Positions 51,415 to 61,281 of a DNA stretch of 64,000 bases are shown here, one piece after another. Position 1 is the stretch's first letter; each line of letters opens with the position of its first letter. The notes beneath the pieces are model-generated. The model was not told the origin of the DNA. It was given only the letters and a program-made list of their open reading frames with translations, and searched no databases. The translations under genes were made by a program, and so were the position numbers. The DNA comes from Rugamonas rivuli (lineage in GTDB: Bacteria; Pseudomonadota; Gammaproteobacteria; Burkholderiales; Burkholderiaceae_D), in NCBI RefSeq assembly GCF_009380165.1, contig NZ_WHUF01000001.1, positions 744,001 through 808,000 of the forward strand, written 5' to 3'.

Positions 51415-52539
51415 CTAGGTTGTTGAAGCGTCGGGATGCGGCATGACGACGATGGCTTTCACCACGGCGCCGGAGATGCCGTTTTCGATGGCCTGGTTGA
51501 TGTCGGCCAGCGGATACAGCCGGGAGATTTTTTCCAGTGGCAGCAGGCCCTGGCGATAGAACTCCACCAGGCGCGGGACGAACTGCGACGGCAGGCAGTC
51601 GCCCATCACGCTGCCCCGCACGGTGCGGCCGCGCAGCAGTTGCCAGGCGTCGAACTCGACCACGCTGCCCTGCGGCAGCACGCCGGTGATCACGCAAGTG
51701 CCACGTTCGCGTATCGCCATCAGCGCGGTGCCGATCACGCTTTTCACGCCACTCGATTCGAAGGCGTTGTGCGCGCCCAGGCCGTCCGTCAAGGCGCGGA
51801 CCTGTGCGGCCACGTCAGTATCAGTGGTGGAGAGGATGGTGTCAGTAGCGCCCAGTTCGCGCGCCAGCGCCAGCCGCTCCGGCTTGTTGTCGACCACGAT
51901 GCGGCGGCTGCAAGCGACGATCTTGCTGGCCATCAGCGCGCTCAAGCCCACCGTGCCAGCGCCGAAGATCACGATGCTGGTGCCGGCCTCCGGTTTCAGC
52001 GTGTTGATGACGCCGCCTGCGCCCGTCATCACGCCGCAGGCGAGCGGCCCCAGCCAGCGCAGGTCCACATCATTCGGTACCTTGACCAGCGAACTCTGGT
52101 GCGCCACCGTGAAGCTGGCGTGCGACGATTGCGAGAAGAAATGACTGTGCACGTGCTCGCCGTGCTCGTGCATGCAGACCGAGCCGTCCGGGCGCGAGCC
52201 CATGAAGTTCAGCGGCACGTGTTGCACGCAGTAGGCCGGCATGCCGACCTGGCAGGACGGGCACACGCCGCACGAACCCATCGACATGACCACGTGGTCG
52301 CCCGGCGCGAACTGGCGCACCAGCCGGCCCACGCGCACGACCACGCCGCTGCCCTCATGGCCCAGCACGACCGGCGTGGGCGTGGGCAGATAGCCGTCGC
52401 GCACATCGATATCGGTGCGGCAGATGCCGCTGGCGACAACGCGGACCAGCACCTCGTCATCGCGCGGCTCGTCCAGTTCCAGCTCCGTGACGGCCAGCGC
52501 CTGTTTGGCGCCGCGCGCCAGTGCTGCGGTAATTTTCAT
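51415..52539 (-). CDS. Zinc-dependent alcohol dehydrogenase (aryl-alcohol type)
   Basis: The 374-aa medium-chain dehydrogenase has the catalytic zinc Cys (GICRTDIDVRDG), His (LGHEGSG), four-Cys structural zinc lobe (GSCGVCPSCQVGMPAYC) and NAD site (FGAGTVGLSA). The His-rich insert HEHGEHVHSHFF is like that in aryl-alcohol and benzyl alcohol dehydrogenases. I chose the ATG at 52539 since GGAGGA lies 5 bases upstream and it fits the family N-terminus. It is the first gene of the pair with the GMC enzyme. Confidence 0.93.
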   Translation of the reverse strand: MKITAALARGAKQALAVTELELDEPRDDEVLVRVVASGICRTDIDVRDGYLPTPTPVVLGHEGSGVVVRVGRLVRQFAPGDHVVMSMGSCGVCPSCQVGMPAYCVQHVPLNFMGSRPDGSVCMHEHGEHVHSHFFSQSSHASFTVAHQSSLVKVPNDVDLRWLGPLACGVMTGAGGVINTLKPEAGTSIVIFGAGTVGLSALMASKIVACSRRIVVDNKPERLALARELGATDTILSTTDTDVAAQVRALTDGLGAHNAFESSGVKSVIGTALMAIRERGTCVITGVLPQGSVVEFDAWQLLRGRTVRGSVMGDCLPSQFVPRLVEFYRQGLLPLEKISRLYPLADINQAIENGISGAVVKAIVVMPHPDASTT

Positions 52540-52646
52540 GTTAGTCCTCCGAAAAGAACGGCAGTCTACGATCCGCGCAAGCGGACAACTAGACCATGAA
52601 AACGGGCAGCACCTTCCCATCCTGCGGACCAGCGCCAACCTTCGCT

Positions 52647-52652
52647 ATAATC
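52647..52652 (+). promoter_or_regulatory. Sigma-70 -10 element before the PagP-like gene
   Basis: A perfect TATAAT lies 32 bases before the ATG at 52685. The matching -35 region (TGCGGA at 17 bp) is poor. Confidence 0.45.
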
Positions 52653-52684
52653 CATCGTCCCCACCATGACGAAGAAAGCTTCGG

Positions 52685-53176
52685 ATGATCAAAAGTATGC
52701 GTATAGCCGGCGCCCTGCTGCTGGCCGGCCTGTCGGCTGGAGCGATGGCCGACACCTTCGAGACCATCGAATCGGCGCCGCTGAAGGAAGTGTGGCTGAA
52801 CGGCGGCTTCTACTCCTACCACTTCCAGCGCGACAAGGGCCTGAACGACAGCAACCCCGGCCTGGGCGGCGAGTACCGCTTCTCGACGGTGGCGTCGGCC
52901 ACGGCGGGCCGTTTCTACAACAGCGACCGGGCGTATTCGAATTATGTGGGCGTGTACTACCAGCCATGGAAAGTCGGGCCGGTGAGGTTGGGCGCGGTGG
53001 CGGGCGGCTTCAGCGGCTACCCCAAGATGCGCGATGGCGGATGGTTTCTGGCGGCCATCCCGACCGCCAGCTTCGAATACAAGAGCGTAGGCGTCAATGT
53101 CGCCATAGTGCCGACCTATAAGGACCGGCTCTATGGCGCCATTTCCGTTCAGCTCAAACTGAAGGTCTTCGACTGA
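52685..53176 (+). CDS. Small outer-membrane beta-barrel, PagP-like by pattern
   Basis: The 163-aa protein has a signal peptide (ALLLAGLSAGAMA) and about 140 mature residues of alternating hydrophobic beta strands ending in KLKVF. By eye it follows PagP order: a first strand with His in YSYHFQRDKGLND, a loop FYNSDRAYSN where PagP has its Asp-Ser pair, and the C-terminal AGGFSGYP...AAIPTASFEY...NVAIVPTYKD. The His and Ser of PagP seem kept while Asp is Asn. It might be a lipid-A acyltransferase relative, but this is weak without alignment. It converges on the EF-G gene with no gap. Confidence 0.7.
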   Translation: MIKSMRIAGALLLAGLSAGAMADTFETIESAPLKEVWLNGGFYSYHFQRDKGLNDSNPGLGGEYRFSTVASATAGRFYNSDRAYSNYVGVYYQPWKVGPVRLGAVAGGFSGYPKMRDGGWFLAAIPTASFEYKSVGVNVAIVPTYKDRLYGAISVQLKLKVFD

Positions 53177-55288
<2,112 letters not shown>

Positions 55289-55388
55289 CATTCTCTCCTT
55301 GTTGCAGTTGTCATGCAGGAAGTCGTAGATATGGCGCATGCGATGGAATTCAAGCCCTGCCGTGCGACATGACTGGTGGCAATTAATA

Positions 55389-55402
55389 TAGTCTGTAGAC
55401 TA
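55389..55402. promoter_or_regulatory. 14-bp operator-like dyad between fusA and pldA
   Basis: TAGTCT-GT-AGACTA is a perfect inverted repeat of 6-bp arms with a 2-bp centre in the 141-bp gap between the divergent genes. TATAGT (55387-55392), a -10-like element for the plus strand, overlaps it, so a bound repressor could block transcription. The form resembles TetR- or MarR-type operators; no such regulator lies near. Confidence 0.5.
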
Positions 55403-55429
55403 ATTCCCAAGTTTATCTGAAAGTTCCAC

Positions 55430-56557
55430 ATGACCGTACCTGGCAAAACCGTTCTTCTTCTCTCCTTAGGCATAGCTCCGGCTATGGCATGGGCCCAGCC
55501 GGTATCCGACCTGGAACTGCGCATCGAGCGCTGCTCCGTGCTGGGCGACGCCAGCGCGCGCCTGGCCTGCTACGACGGCCTGGCCAAGACCGGTCCGGCG
55601 CTGAAGGCCGCTGGCGGCGCCGCGGTCGGCGTACCCGACGCCGGCAAGGACAGCAAGCTGGCCGTCGCCTTGACGCTGCCGTCGAGCACCCAGCCTGCGG
55701 AGCCGCCCACGCCGCCGGTATTGCCACCCACGGTCGCCGCGCTGACGACCATCCCGCCGGAAGACACCGTCTCGCGCATGGTGCAATGGTGGGAGCTGGA
55801 CCGCTCGGCCAAGCGCGGCGTGTTCAACTTCCGCCCGCACCGCGACACCTATCTGCTGCTGGCCAATTACAGCACCAGCTCCAATGATGCGCCTTTTGAG
55901 AACTTCACGCCTGCCGGCGTCGAGTCGAAACACGTCGAACTGACCTATCAGCTCAGCTTCAAGATGAAATTGATCGAGCAAGCCTTCAAAACGCCGGTCG
56001 ACCTGTGGTTCGGCTACACCCAGAACAGCTTCTGGCAAGCCTACAACCGCGCCGCATCCAGCCCCTTCCGCGAGACCAACTACCAGCCCGAGCTGATGCT
56101 GACCACGCCGCTGAACATCGACCTGGGCAGCGCGCTCGACGTGCGCTACCTGACGCTGGGCATGGTGCACCAGTCTAACGGCCAGACCTCGACGCTGTCG
56201 CGCAGCTGGAACCGGGTGTATGCGGAGGTGGGCGCGGAGCACGGCAAGTTTGCCGCGCAGTTCCGCCTGTGGAAGCGGCTGGACAACGCCCGCTCGGACA
56301 ACGACAACATCGACATCACCGATTACCTGGGCCACGGCGACCTCAACCTCAGCTACCGCAACAACGGCCACGAATTCTCGCTGATGGCGCGGCGCAATTT
56401 CTCCAAGCGCCACGGCGCGCTGCAGGCCGGCTGGGCCTTCCCGGTGGTGGCGAATCTGAAGGGTTATGTGCAAGCCTTCAGCGGCTACGGCCAAAGCCTG
56501 ATCGACTACAACTACTCGCAGAAATCCCTGGGCGTAGGCTTCCTGGTCGACTTCTAA
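55430..56557 (+). CDS. pldA: Outer-membrane phospholipase A (OMPLA)
   Basis: The 375-aa protein has a signal peptide (LLSLGIAPAMAWAQ), an N-terminal extension of about 100 residues with two cysteines (ERCSVLGDASARLACYDG), and the 12-strand OMPLA barrel. Active-site residues His247, Ser249 and Asn261 (MVHQSNGQ and SRSWN) keep the spacing of E. coli H142, S144 and N156; Ser257 matches calcium ligand S152. It hydrolyses phospholipids that reach the outer leaflet. A strong terminator follows. Confidence 0.95.
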   Translation: MTVPGKTVLLLSLGIAPAMAWAQPVSDLELRIERCSVLGDASARLACYDGLAKTGPALKAAGGAAVGVPDAGKDSKLAVALTLPSSTQPAEPPTPPVLPPTVAALTTIPPEDTVSRMVQWWELDRSAKRGVFNFRPHRDTYLLLANYSTSSNDAPFENFTPAGVESKHVELTYQLSFKMKLIEQAFKTPVDLWFGYTQNSFWQAYNRAASSPFRETNYQPELMLTTPLNIDLGSALDVRYLTLGMVHQSNGQTSTLSRSWNRVYAEVGAEHGKFAAQFRLWKRLDNARSDNDNIDITDYLGHGDLNLSYRNNGHEFSLMARRNFSKRHGALQAGWAFPVVANLKGYVQAFSGYGQSLIDYNYSQKSLGVGFLVDF

Positions 56558-56577
56558 ACCTCTTCCAAACCAGTCGC

Positions 56578-56612
56578 ACCGTTCCCGTCACCTGTTGACA
56601 GGAACGGTTTTT
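56578..56612 (+). terminator. Intrinsic terminator after pldA
   Basis: An 8-bp outer stem (ACCGTTCC with GGAACGGT) plus an inner 4-bp stem (GTCA with TGAC) is followed by TTTTT. It ends 17 bases before the next gene. Confidence 0.85.
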
Positions 56613-56619
56613 CAGTCTA

Positions 56620-56639
56620 ATTTAACCTTATGGTTAAAT
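56620..56639. promoter_or_regulatory. ArsR operator overlapping the start codon
   Basis: ATTTAACC-TTAT-GGTTAAAT is a perfect 8-bp inverted repeat whose centre contains the ATG at 56630. The core TAACC-N4-GGTTA is the same as in the operators of the other ArsR gene near 1364-1406. Binding here would block the gene's own start region. Confidence 0.7.
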
Positions 56640-56986
56640 ACGAAACTCAGCTGGATGCGATCTTCACGGCGCTGGCCCACCCTGTCCGCCGGGCGATGCT
56701 GGCACGCCTGGGCACAGGCGATGCCACGGTGGGCGAGCTTGCCCAACCGTTCGACATGTCCATGCCGGCCGTCACCAAGCACCTGAAAGTGCTGGAAAGA
56801 GCCAAGCTGATCAGCCGTGGAAAGAATGCCCAATGGCGGCCCTGCCGTCTGGAAAAAGCGCCCTTTGAAACGGCATCGGGCTGGATCGACGAGCAGCGCA
56901 GCATCTGGGAGTCCCGTCTGGACCGCCTGGAAGACTACCTGCATACCTTGGAAAAAGAGAAAGGAACACGCAATGACGACGAGTGA
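56630..56986 (+). CDS. ArsR-family transcriptional repressor
   Basis: The 118-aa protein has the ArsR helix LDAIFTALAHPVRRAMLARLG, the recognition helix MSMPAVTKHLKVLERAKLI and a wing (RGKNAQWRPCRLE). The recognition helix is close to that of the regulator at 1032-1355 (SQPAVSKHLAVLKQAGLV). It is the first gene of an operon with an SRPBCC protein (14-base overlap) and a glutathione transferase. A dyad covers its start codon, which implies autoregulation. Confidence 0.93.
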   Translation: MVKYETQLDAIFTALAHPVRRAMLARLGTGDATVGELAQPFDMSMPAVTKHLKVLERAKLISRGKNAQWRPCRLEKAPFETASGWIDEQRSIWESRLDRLEDYLHTLEKEKGTRNDDE

Positions 56987-57431
56987 AAACGAACGCGAAT
57001 TAGTATTGCAGCGAGAATTGCCTTTTGCCCGCGAGCTGATCTGGAAAGCCATGACCATGCCCGAGCATGTGAACCGCTGGTGGGGCCCGGACGGCTTCAG
57101 CAACGAAAGAGTGAGCATGGATTTCCGGGTCGGCGGCGAGTGGACCTTTGACATGGTTGGGCCGGATGGCACCCGCTATCCCAACCACTCGGTATTCAAG
57201 GAAATCACGCCGCCATCCCGGCTGGTGTACGACCATGGCTGCGGCGAGCGGATCTGGTTCGAAGCCAGCATCACGTTGCAGGAAATCGCCGGCGGCACCC
57301 TGCTCACGCTGCGCCAGCTCTATCCCAACAAGGAATCGCGCGACGAGGTGGTCGAGAAGTACGGCGCCATCGAAGGCGGCAAGCAGCACCTGGCCAAGCT
57401 GGAAGCCTATCTCAAAGCCAACCTGGCCTGA
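56973..57431 (+). CDS. SRPBCC / AHSA1-type START-like domain protein
   Basis: The 152-aa protein is a single SRPBCC domain: LQRELPFARELIWKAMTMPEH, RWWGPDGF, FRVGGEWTFDMVGPDG, and the C-terminal helix GGKQHLAKLEAYLKA. RWWGP and GGEW are the signature of this AHSA1 group. It is coupled to arsR by a 14-base overlap and precedes a glutathione transferase by 18 bases. A stress or xenobiotic role is plausible because of the GST, but the ligand is unknown. Confidence 0.92.
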   Translation: MTTSENERELVLQRELPFARELIWKAMTMPEHVNRWWGPDGFSNERVSMDFRVGGEWTFDMVGPDGTRYPNHSVFKEITPPSRLVYDHGCGERIWFEASITLQEIAGGTLLTLRQLYPNKESRDEVVEKYGAIEGGKQHLAKLEAYLKANLA

Positions 57432-57449
57432 ACAAACGGAGACTTCAAC

Positions 57450-58109
57450 ATGACACTCGCACTTTACGGGCACGCATTTTCGTCATACACGCAGAAGGTG
57501 CTGATCGCGCTTTACGAAAATGACCTGCCATTCGAATTCCGCAGCCTGGGGCCGGATACGCCGCAGCACTCGGCCGAGTGGCAGCGGCGCTGGCCATTGC
57601 ACAAATTCCCGCTGCTGGTGGACGACGATCGCAACGTCGTCGAAACCAGCATCATCATCGAGCACCTGCAACTCAAGCATCCGGGACCGGTACGCCTGAT
57701 ACCCACGGACTCCGCGGCCGCGCTGGAAACGCGTTTTCTCGACCGCTTTTTCGATCTGCACGTGATGAGCCCCGTGCAGCACGCCGTGGGCGAGGCACTG
57801 ACTGGCATTGCGGAGAAAAAGGAGGAAGGACTCGCCTACGCGGCGAGCAAGCTGGAAGCCGCGTATGCGTGGCTCGAAGAATATCTTGTCGACAGGACTT
57901 GGGCCACGGGCCAGGATTTCTCCATGGCCGACTGTGCCGCTGCGCCGGCGCTGTTTTACGCCGACTGGGTATTTCCGATTGCCGAACGGTTTCCAGTGCT
58001 GCGTGCCTACCGTGCGTGCTTGCTGGCGCGCCCGTCGTTCGCCCGTGCGGTGGATGAGGCGCGGTACTTCCGCCCCTACTTTCCGCTCGGTGCGCCAGAC
58101 CGCGACTGA
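57450..58109 (+). CDS. Glutathione S-transferase family protein
   Basis: The 219-aa protein has the thioredoxin-like GST N-domain (LALYGHAFSSYTQKVLIALYENDLPFEF, cis-Pro in HKFPLLV, VETSIIIEHL) and an all-helical C-domain (DRFFDLHVMSPVQ). The Ser in HAFSSYTQ is a candidate catalytic residue. GGAG lies 8 bases before the ATG. It ends the arsR-SRPBCC-GST operon. Confidence 0.93.
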   Translation: MTLALYGHAFSSYTQKVLIALYENDLPFEFRSLGPDTPQHSAEWQRRWPLHKFPLLVDDDRNVVETSIIIEHLQLKHPGPVRLIPTDSAAALETRFLDRFFDLHVMSPVQHAVGEALTGIAEKKEEGLAYAASKLEAAYAWLEEYLVDRTWATGQDFSMADCAAAPALFYADWVFPIAERFPVLRAYRACLLARPSFARAVDEARYFRPYFPLGAPDRD

Positions 58110-58110
58110 C

Positions 58111-58311
58111 TCAGCGGCCTGGCGAACCGCCCAGGATGCGCGCCGGCAGCATGACGATGGCGCGCAGCACCTCGAACAAACCCTCAACGCCGATGCCGAT
58201 CAGGCGGAACGGCAGCGTGATCAGCCAGAACAGCGGATAGAGCACCAGCGCCAGCAAAGCCAGCGGCCAGCAGAGGAACAGCAAAACCAGCCACAGCATA
58301 AATCCGAACAT
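58111..58311 (-). CDS. Small membrane protein (66 aa)
   Basis: The protein is nearly all hydrophobic, with two helices (FMLWLVLLFLCWPLALLALVL and PLFWLITLPF) and an amphipathic tail (VEGLFEVLRAIVMLPARIL). GGAG lies 6 bases before the ATG. It converges on the GST gene with 1 base between stops. Function unknown. Confidence 0.7.
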   Translation of the reverse strand: MFGFMLWLVLLFLCWPLALLALVLYPLFWLITLPFRLIGIGVEGLFEVLRAIVMLPARILGGSPGR

Positions 58312-58443
58312 GAGATGCTCCCGATGCAGTTAATGCGTTGTCAATGCTGTCACTTTAGTGCGGCTGGTCTCCGGCGGCAATTCTCATGCGACCAACTGCA
58401 GAAACACTGCGGTTAATCGCGTGAAATGGCGGATGAATGGGAA

Positions 58444-58692
58444 TTACTGGCCGACGCAGATGATCTTGGTGACGTACTCGTGGGCGTTCGGTTTTTTCTT
58501 GGCCGCCCATTCGATGGCCTGGTTGGCCTGCTCGATGGTCAATATCGAGGCCTTTTCCTTCGATTTAATGAAGGAAACGCCTTCGAACACGCCTTCCTTG
58601 CTGCGCATGACTTTGGCAAAGACGGGTGGTTTCTGGTCGCCGTCGGCGATCTTGTTCTGCTGGATGAGGTAGCGTTGGTCGTTCTGTTCCAT
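58444..58692 (-). CDS. Small hypothetical cytoplasmic protein (82 aa)
   Basis: The protein is soluble, lysine-rich, with the segments VFAKVMRSKEGVFEGVSFIKSKEKASILTIE and QANQAIEWAAKKKPNAHEYVTKIICVGQ. No known domain is clear to me. The ribosome binding site is weak. Codon use fits the neighbours, and no better ORF covers the region. Confidence 0.65.
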   Translation of the reverse strand: MEQNDQRYLIQQNKIADGDQKPPVFAKVMRSKEGVFEGVSFIKSKEKASILTIEQANQAIEWAAKKKPNAHEYVTKIICVGQ

Positions 58693-58751
58693 ATATTTCT
58701 TTCTGCAAAAGACGAAATATACGCTTCAGAACGACCTGCGGGAAGGGCTTT

Positions 58752-59675
58752 TTAAGCGTAGGCCGGGATGTAGCTGGCCGGTTGCAGTGCGGCTTCGTAG
58801 AGGATTTCGGCGCGCAGCGAGGCTTGCAGCGATGGAATCGAGCCACCGGCGCGGTACTGGAAGCTCACTTGCAGCACATCGCCCTCGCGCGCCTTGACCG
58901 GGGTGGCCAGCGGCAACGTCATGTAGTGGTTGAGCCAGTCGATGGTGGTCGAACGCTCGGCCACCACGGCCAGGATGTTCTTGGTGACGAAGCGCATGGC
59001 GTTGATCTCGCCGTTGCGTTCGACCACGAACTTGCCCTGCCACGAATAGGTCAGCTCGTTAGGCTGGTTGAAATCGATGATGCTGTAGACCGCAGGCTGG
59101 GACATTTCCACGGTGCCCGGATAGATCACGGTGGTTTCCTGGAACTGCACGATAGGCGCATAGAAGCCTTCGAAATCGTATTCCTGCTGCAGCGGCTGCA
59201 CGGCCATGATGACGGCTTCCGGCAGGAACACCGGCAACGGGCCGCCGAAACGCTCGGTGTAGCGGCGCTTGAACGATTCAATCACCTCCACCTGCTTCTC
59301 GCGCAGCATGCCGACGTGGATCATCTCGCAGATGACGACGTCGACCGGCTCCGGCGGCAGGTATTCGAAGGCGTCGGCATGGACGACCTCGACCTTTTCG
59401 CCGTTGGGATTAAGCGCCAGCATCTTGCGGGCTTCCTTGACCATGTCGGGATTAAACTCGACGCAATACACCTTGGACGCCTTGGCCGCCGCGAACCACG
59501 ACAGCACGCCGGTGCCCCCACCCAACTCCAGCACCTTGGCGCCGGGCTTGACCGCGTAGTCGATGGCCGACTTGAAGCCGTGCATGCGGTTTTGATCCAT
59601 CAGCATATTGTGATGGTAGTGGACTGGAATGAATTGCCCCAGATAGCAGCTTTCAATCTCGCGTTCGTTCAGCAT
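58752..59675 (-). CDS. PRMT-like class I SAM-dependent methyltransferase
   Basis: The 307-aa protein has a class I methyltransferase core (KVLELGGGTGVLSWFAAAKASKVYCVEFNPDM; VVHADAFEYLPPEPVDVVICEMI) and a C-terminal beta-barrel-like part. The N-terminal YHHNMLMDQNRMHGFKSAI and the acidic motif CEMIHVGMLREKQVEV sit where arginine methyltransferases (PRMT) have DxxRxxxF and the double-E loop. It may methylate a protein, but the second Glu is replaced in position, so the substrate is uncertain. It is single and convergent with no partner. Confidence 0.85.
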   Translation of the reverse strand: MLNEREIESCYLGQFIPVHYHHNMLMDQNRMHGFKSAIDYAVKPGAKVLELGGGTGVLSWFAAAKASKVYCVEFNPDMVKEARKMLALNPNGEKVEVVHADAFEYLPPEPVDVVICEMIHVGMLREKQVEVIESFKRRYTERFGGPLPVFLPEAVIMAVQPLQQEYDFEGFYAPIVQFQETTVIYPGTVEMSQPAVYSIIDFNQPNELTYSWQGKFVVERNGEINAMRFVTKNILAVVAERSTTIDWLNHYMTLPLATPVKAREGDVLQVSFQYRAGGSIPSLQASLRAEILYEAALQPASYIPAYA

Positions 59676-59837
59676 GGGTATCCTTGGTTAATGAGCATTG
59701 TGTCTGGAGGCAATGCACTGGATCCATTATCGCCAACAAACCCCGGCGCCGAAGCGGCGAACTGCGCGCAAAAGACCTGCCAATTCCGATCTTGCACTTT
59801 TAACAGTCATCCTCGTGAAAATACAATAAAGACAATA

Positions 59838-59866
59838 TATAATTAAAAACAACTTAACCAAGGAGG
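59838..59866 (+). promoter_or_regulatory. TATAAT element and perfect Shine-Dalgarno of the second PEP-CTERM gene
   Basis: TATAAT (59838-59843) lies in an AT-rich stretch with a weak -35. AAGGAGGT (59860-59867) lies 3-4 bases before the ATG at 59871, an unusually complete ribosome binding site for this window, which suggests high translation. Confidence 0.55.
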
Positions 59867-59870
59867 TTGC

Positions 59871-60602
59871 ATGAAGACTTTATCAAAGTTGCTTATGGTC
59901 GCTGCATTGGGTGCAGCAAGCGCAGGTGTTCGGGCGGAAGTGATCGATTTCAATGGACTGGCGGGGTCCGCCATGCCGGGAGGCCAGCAGTCTCCCCTGA
60001 CGAGTGATCCCTACGGCCATTCCGCCTATACCGAATTCCTAGGCAATACCCCCTCGCATGTTGCAGGCTATGCGCTCACCGGATACAACCACGTCTACAC
60101 TACGCCAGTCTTGGGTATACATTGGGCAGCCGGGCTCCCCGGTACGGGTGCGGATAACGGTACCGACTATCTGGTCAGCTTTGACACGTTGCGGGTTCGT
60201 CGCGACAACGGCGGCTCGTTCAGCCTGAACGGCCTGGACTTGACCAACTTTTATGACGAGCAGCCTGTTTGGAGCGAATACCCGGCGCAAACCACATTTG
60301 TGCTCAGCGCTACACTCTCTGCCGGTGGCAAGGTCAGCACTGTGCTGACCCTGGACGACATACCTAATTATTGGGGTAATCGGGAAGGCAAAGCGTTTAA
60401 CCATTTCTCGCTGACAGGTTTTAACGACATCACGTCGTTCCAGATCGAACGTCCAGACGGGCTTGCGGGTTTTGCAGGCATCGCCATAGACAATCTCGAT
60501 CTCACGACGAACACCAGCCCGGTGCCGGAACCATCCTCGTGGGCGATGATGGGCCTGGGCCTGCTGGGTCTGGCTGCTTACGCCAAGCGCCGCAAAGCCT
60601 GA
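59871..60602 (+). CDS. PEP-CTERM sorted secreted protein
   Basis: The 243-aa protein has a signal peptide (LLMVAALGAASAGVRA), a beta-rich domain beginning EVIDFNGLAGSAMPGG with FSLNGLDLTNFYDEQPVW, and the sorting tail VPEPSSWAMMGLGLLGLAA plus KRRKA. The domain type (a FNGLAG start, DNLDLTT end) is common in PEP-CTERM proteins of unknown function. It stops 1 base before the stop of the convergent ankyrin gene. Confidence 0.9.
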   Translation: MKTLSKLLMVAALGAASAGVRAEVIDFNGLAGSAMPGGQQSPLTSDPYGHSAYTEFLGNTPSHVAGYALTGYNHVYTTPVLGIHWAAGLPGTGADNGTDYLVSFDTLRVRRDNGGSFSLNGLDLTNFYDEQPVWSEYPAQTTFVLSATLSAGGKVSTVLTLDDIPNYWGNREGKAFNHFSLTGFNDITSFQIERPDGLAGFAGIAIDNLDLTTNTSPVPEPSSWAMMGLGLLGLAAYAKRRKA

Positions 60603-61274
60603 TTAAGGCCTGGCCTTTGCGGCCAGGTGGGCATTGATGGTTTTCGCGATCCAGGGCTTGTCGGCCTTGGTCGCGAACTCGGCGGCCGTCAGGTGGAAGC
60701 CGCCGTCCTTCAGGGTCGCGTCCGCACCCTGCTCCAGCAATAACTCCACCACTTTTTCCTGGCCCTCACGGGCGGCGATCATCAGCGGCGTCATGCCGGA
60801 CGGCGACTCGGCGTCGATGTAGGCGTGCTTGTCGAGCAGGATGGTGGTGATCTCGGTACTGCCGGCCGCTGCCGCGTAGTGCAAGGCGCACCAGCCTTTC
60901 TGGTTCACCTGGGCGCCACGCTTGATCATGTCCAGCACGGTTTCCTTGTTTTGCCGGAAGGCCGCCATCATCAGCGCGGTATTGCCGTTGGGCGCTTTCG
61001 CTTCCAGGTCGATGCCGGGTTGGTCCATCAAGAATTGAGCCACCCGGTAGGCCTCGTATCGCATCGCGACGATCAACGCCGTCTCGCCGCCCGGTTCGCG
61101 CACATTCGGACTCAAGCCACGCGCCAGCAGCTTCTTCACGGCGGACAGGTTATCCAGCTGTATGGCGCGGAACAGGTCGACTTCGTCATCGGTCTGCTCG
61201 GCGGCGAAAACTGGCGCGGTCACAGCCAGCGCCAGGGCCGCCAGCAGCGCGCGGCGTTTCGATAGATTCAGCAT
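60603..61274 (-). CDS. Ankyrin-repeat periplasmic protein
   Basis: The 223-aa protein has a signal peptide (LLAALALAVTAPVFA) and four to five ankyrin repeats (LDNLSAVKKLLARGLSPNVRE; GETALIVAMRYEAYRVAQFL; NGNTALMMAAFRQNKETVLDM; GMTPLMIAAREGQEKVVELLL). It is probably a periplasmic protein-binding scaffold. It lies 7 bases after the TatD gene and shares its transcript. Confidence 0.92.
   Translation of the reverse strand: MLNLSKRRALLAALALAVTAPVFAAEQTDDEVDLFRAIQLDNLSAVKKLLARGLSPNVREPGGETALIVAMRYEAYRVAQFLMDQPGIDLEAKAPNGNTALMMAAFRQNKETVLDMIKRGAQVNQKGWCALHYAAAAGSTEITTILLDKHAYIDAESPSGMTPLMIAAREGQEKVVELLLEQGADATLKDGGFHLTAAEFATKADKPWIAKTINAHLAAKARP
60609..60627. terminator. Hairpin at the convergent PEP-CTERM/ankyrin junction
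   Basis: CCTGGCC-TTTGC-GGCCAGG is a perfect 7-bp stem just after the PEP-CTERM stop, inside the last codons of the ankyrin gene. No T-tract follows. Confidence 0.35.
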
Positions 61275-61281
61275 AGGAAGG

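Noticed and set aside
52572..52585. Dyad TCCGC-GCAA-GCGGA upstream of the alcohol dehydrogenase
   Set aside because: Arms are only 5 bp and GC-rich, which is expected often by chance at this base composition.
59695..59716. Inverted repeat GCATTG-N10-CAATGC upstream of the methyltransferase start
   Set aside because: Short arms with a long spacer; no supporting second copy.
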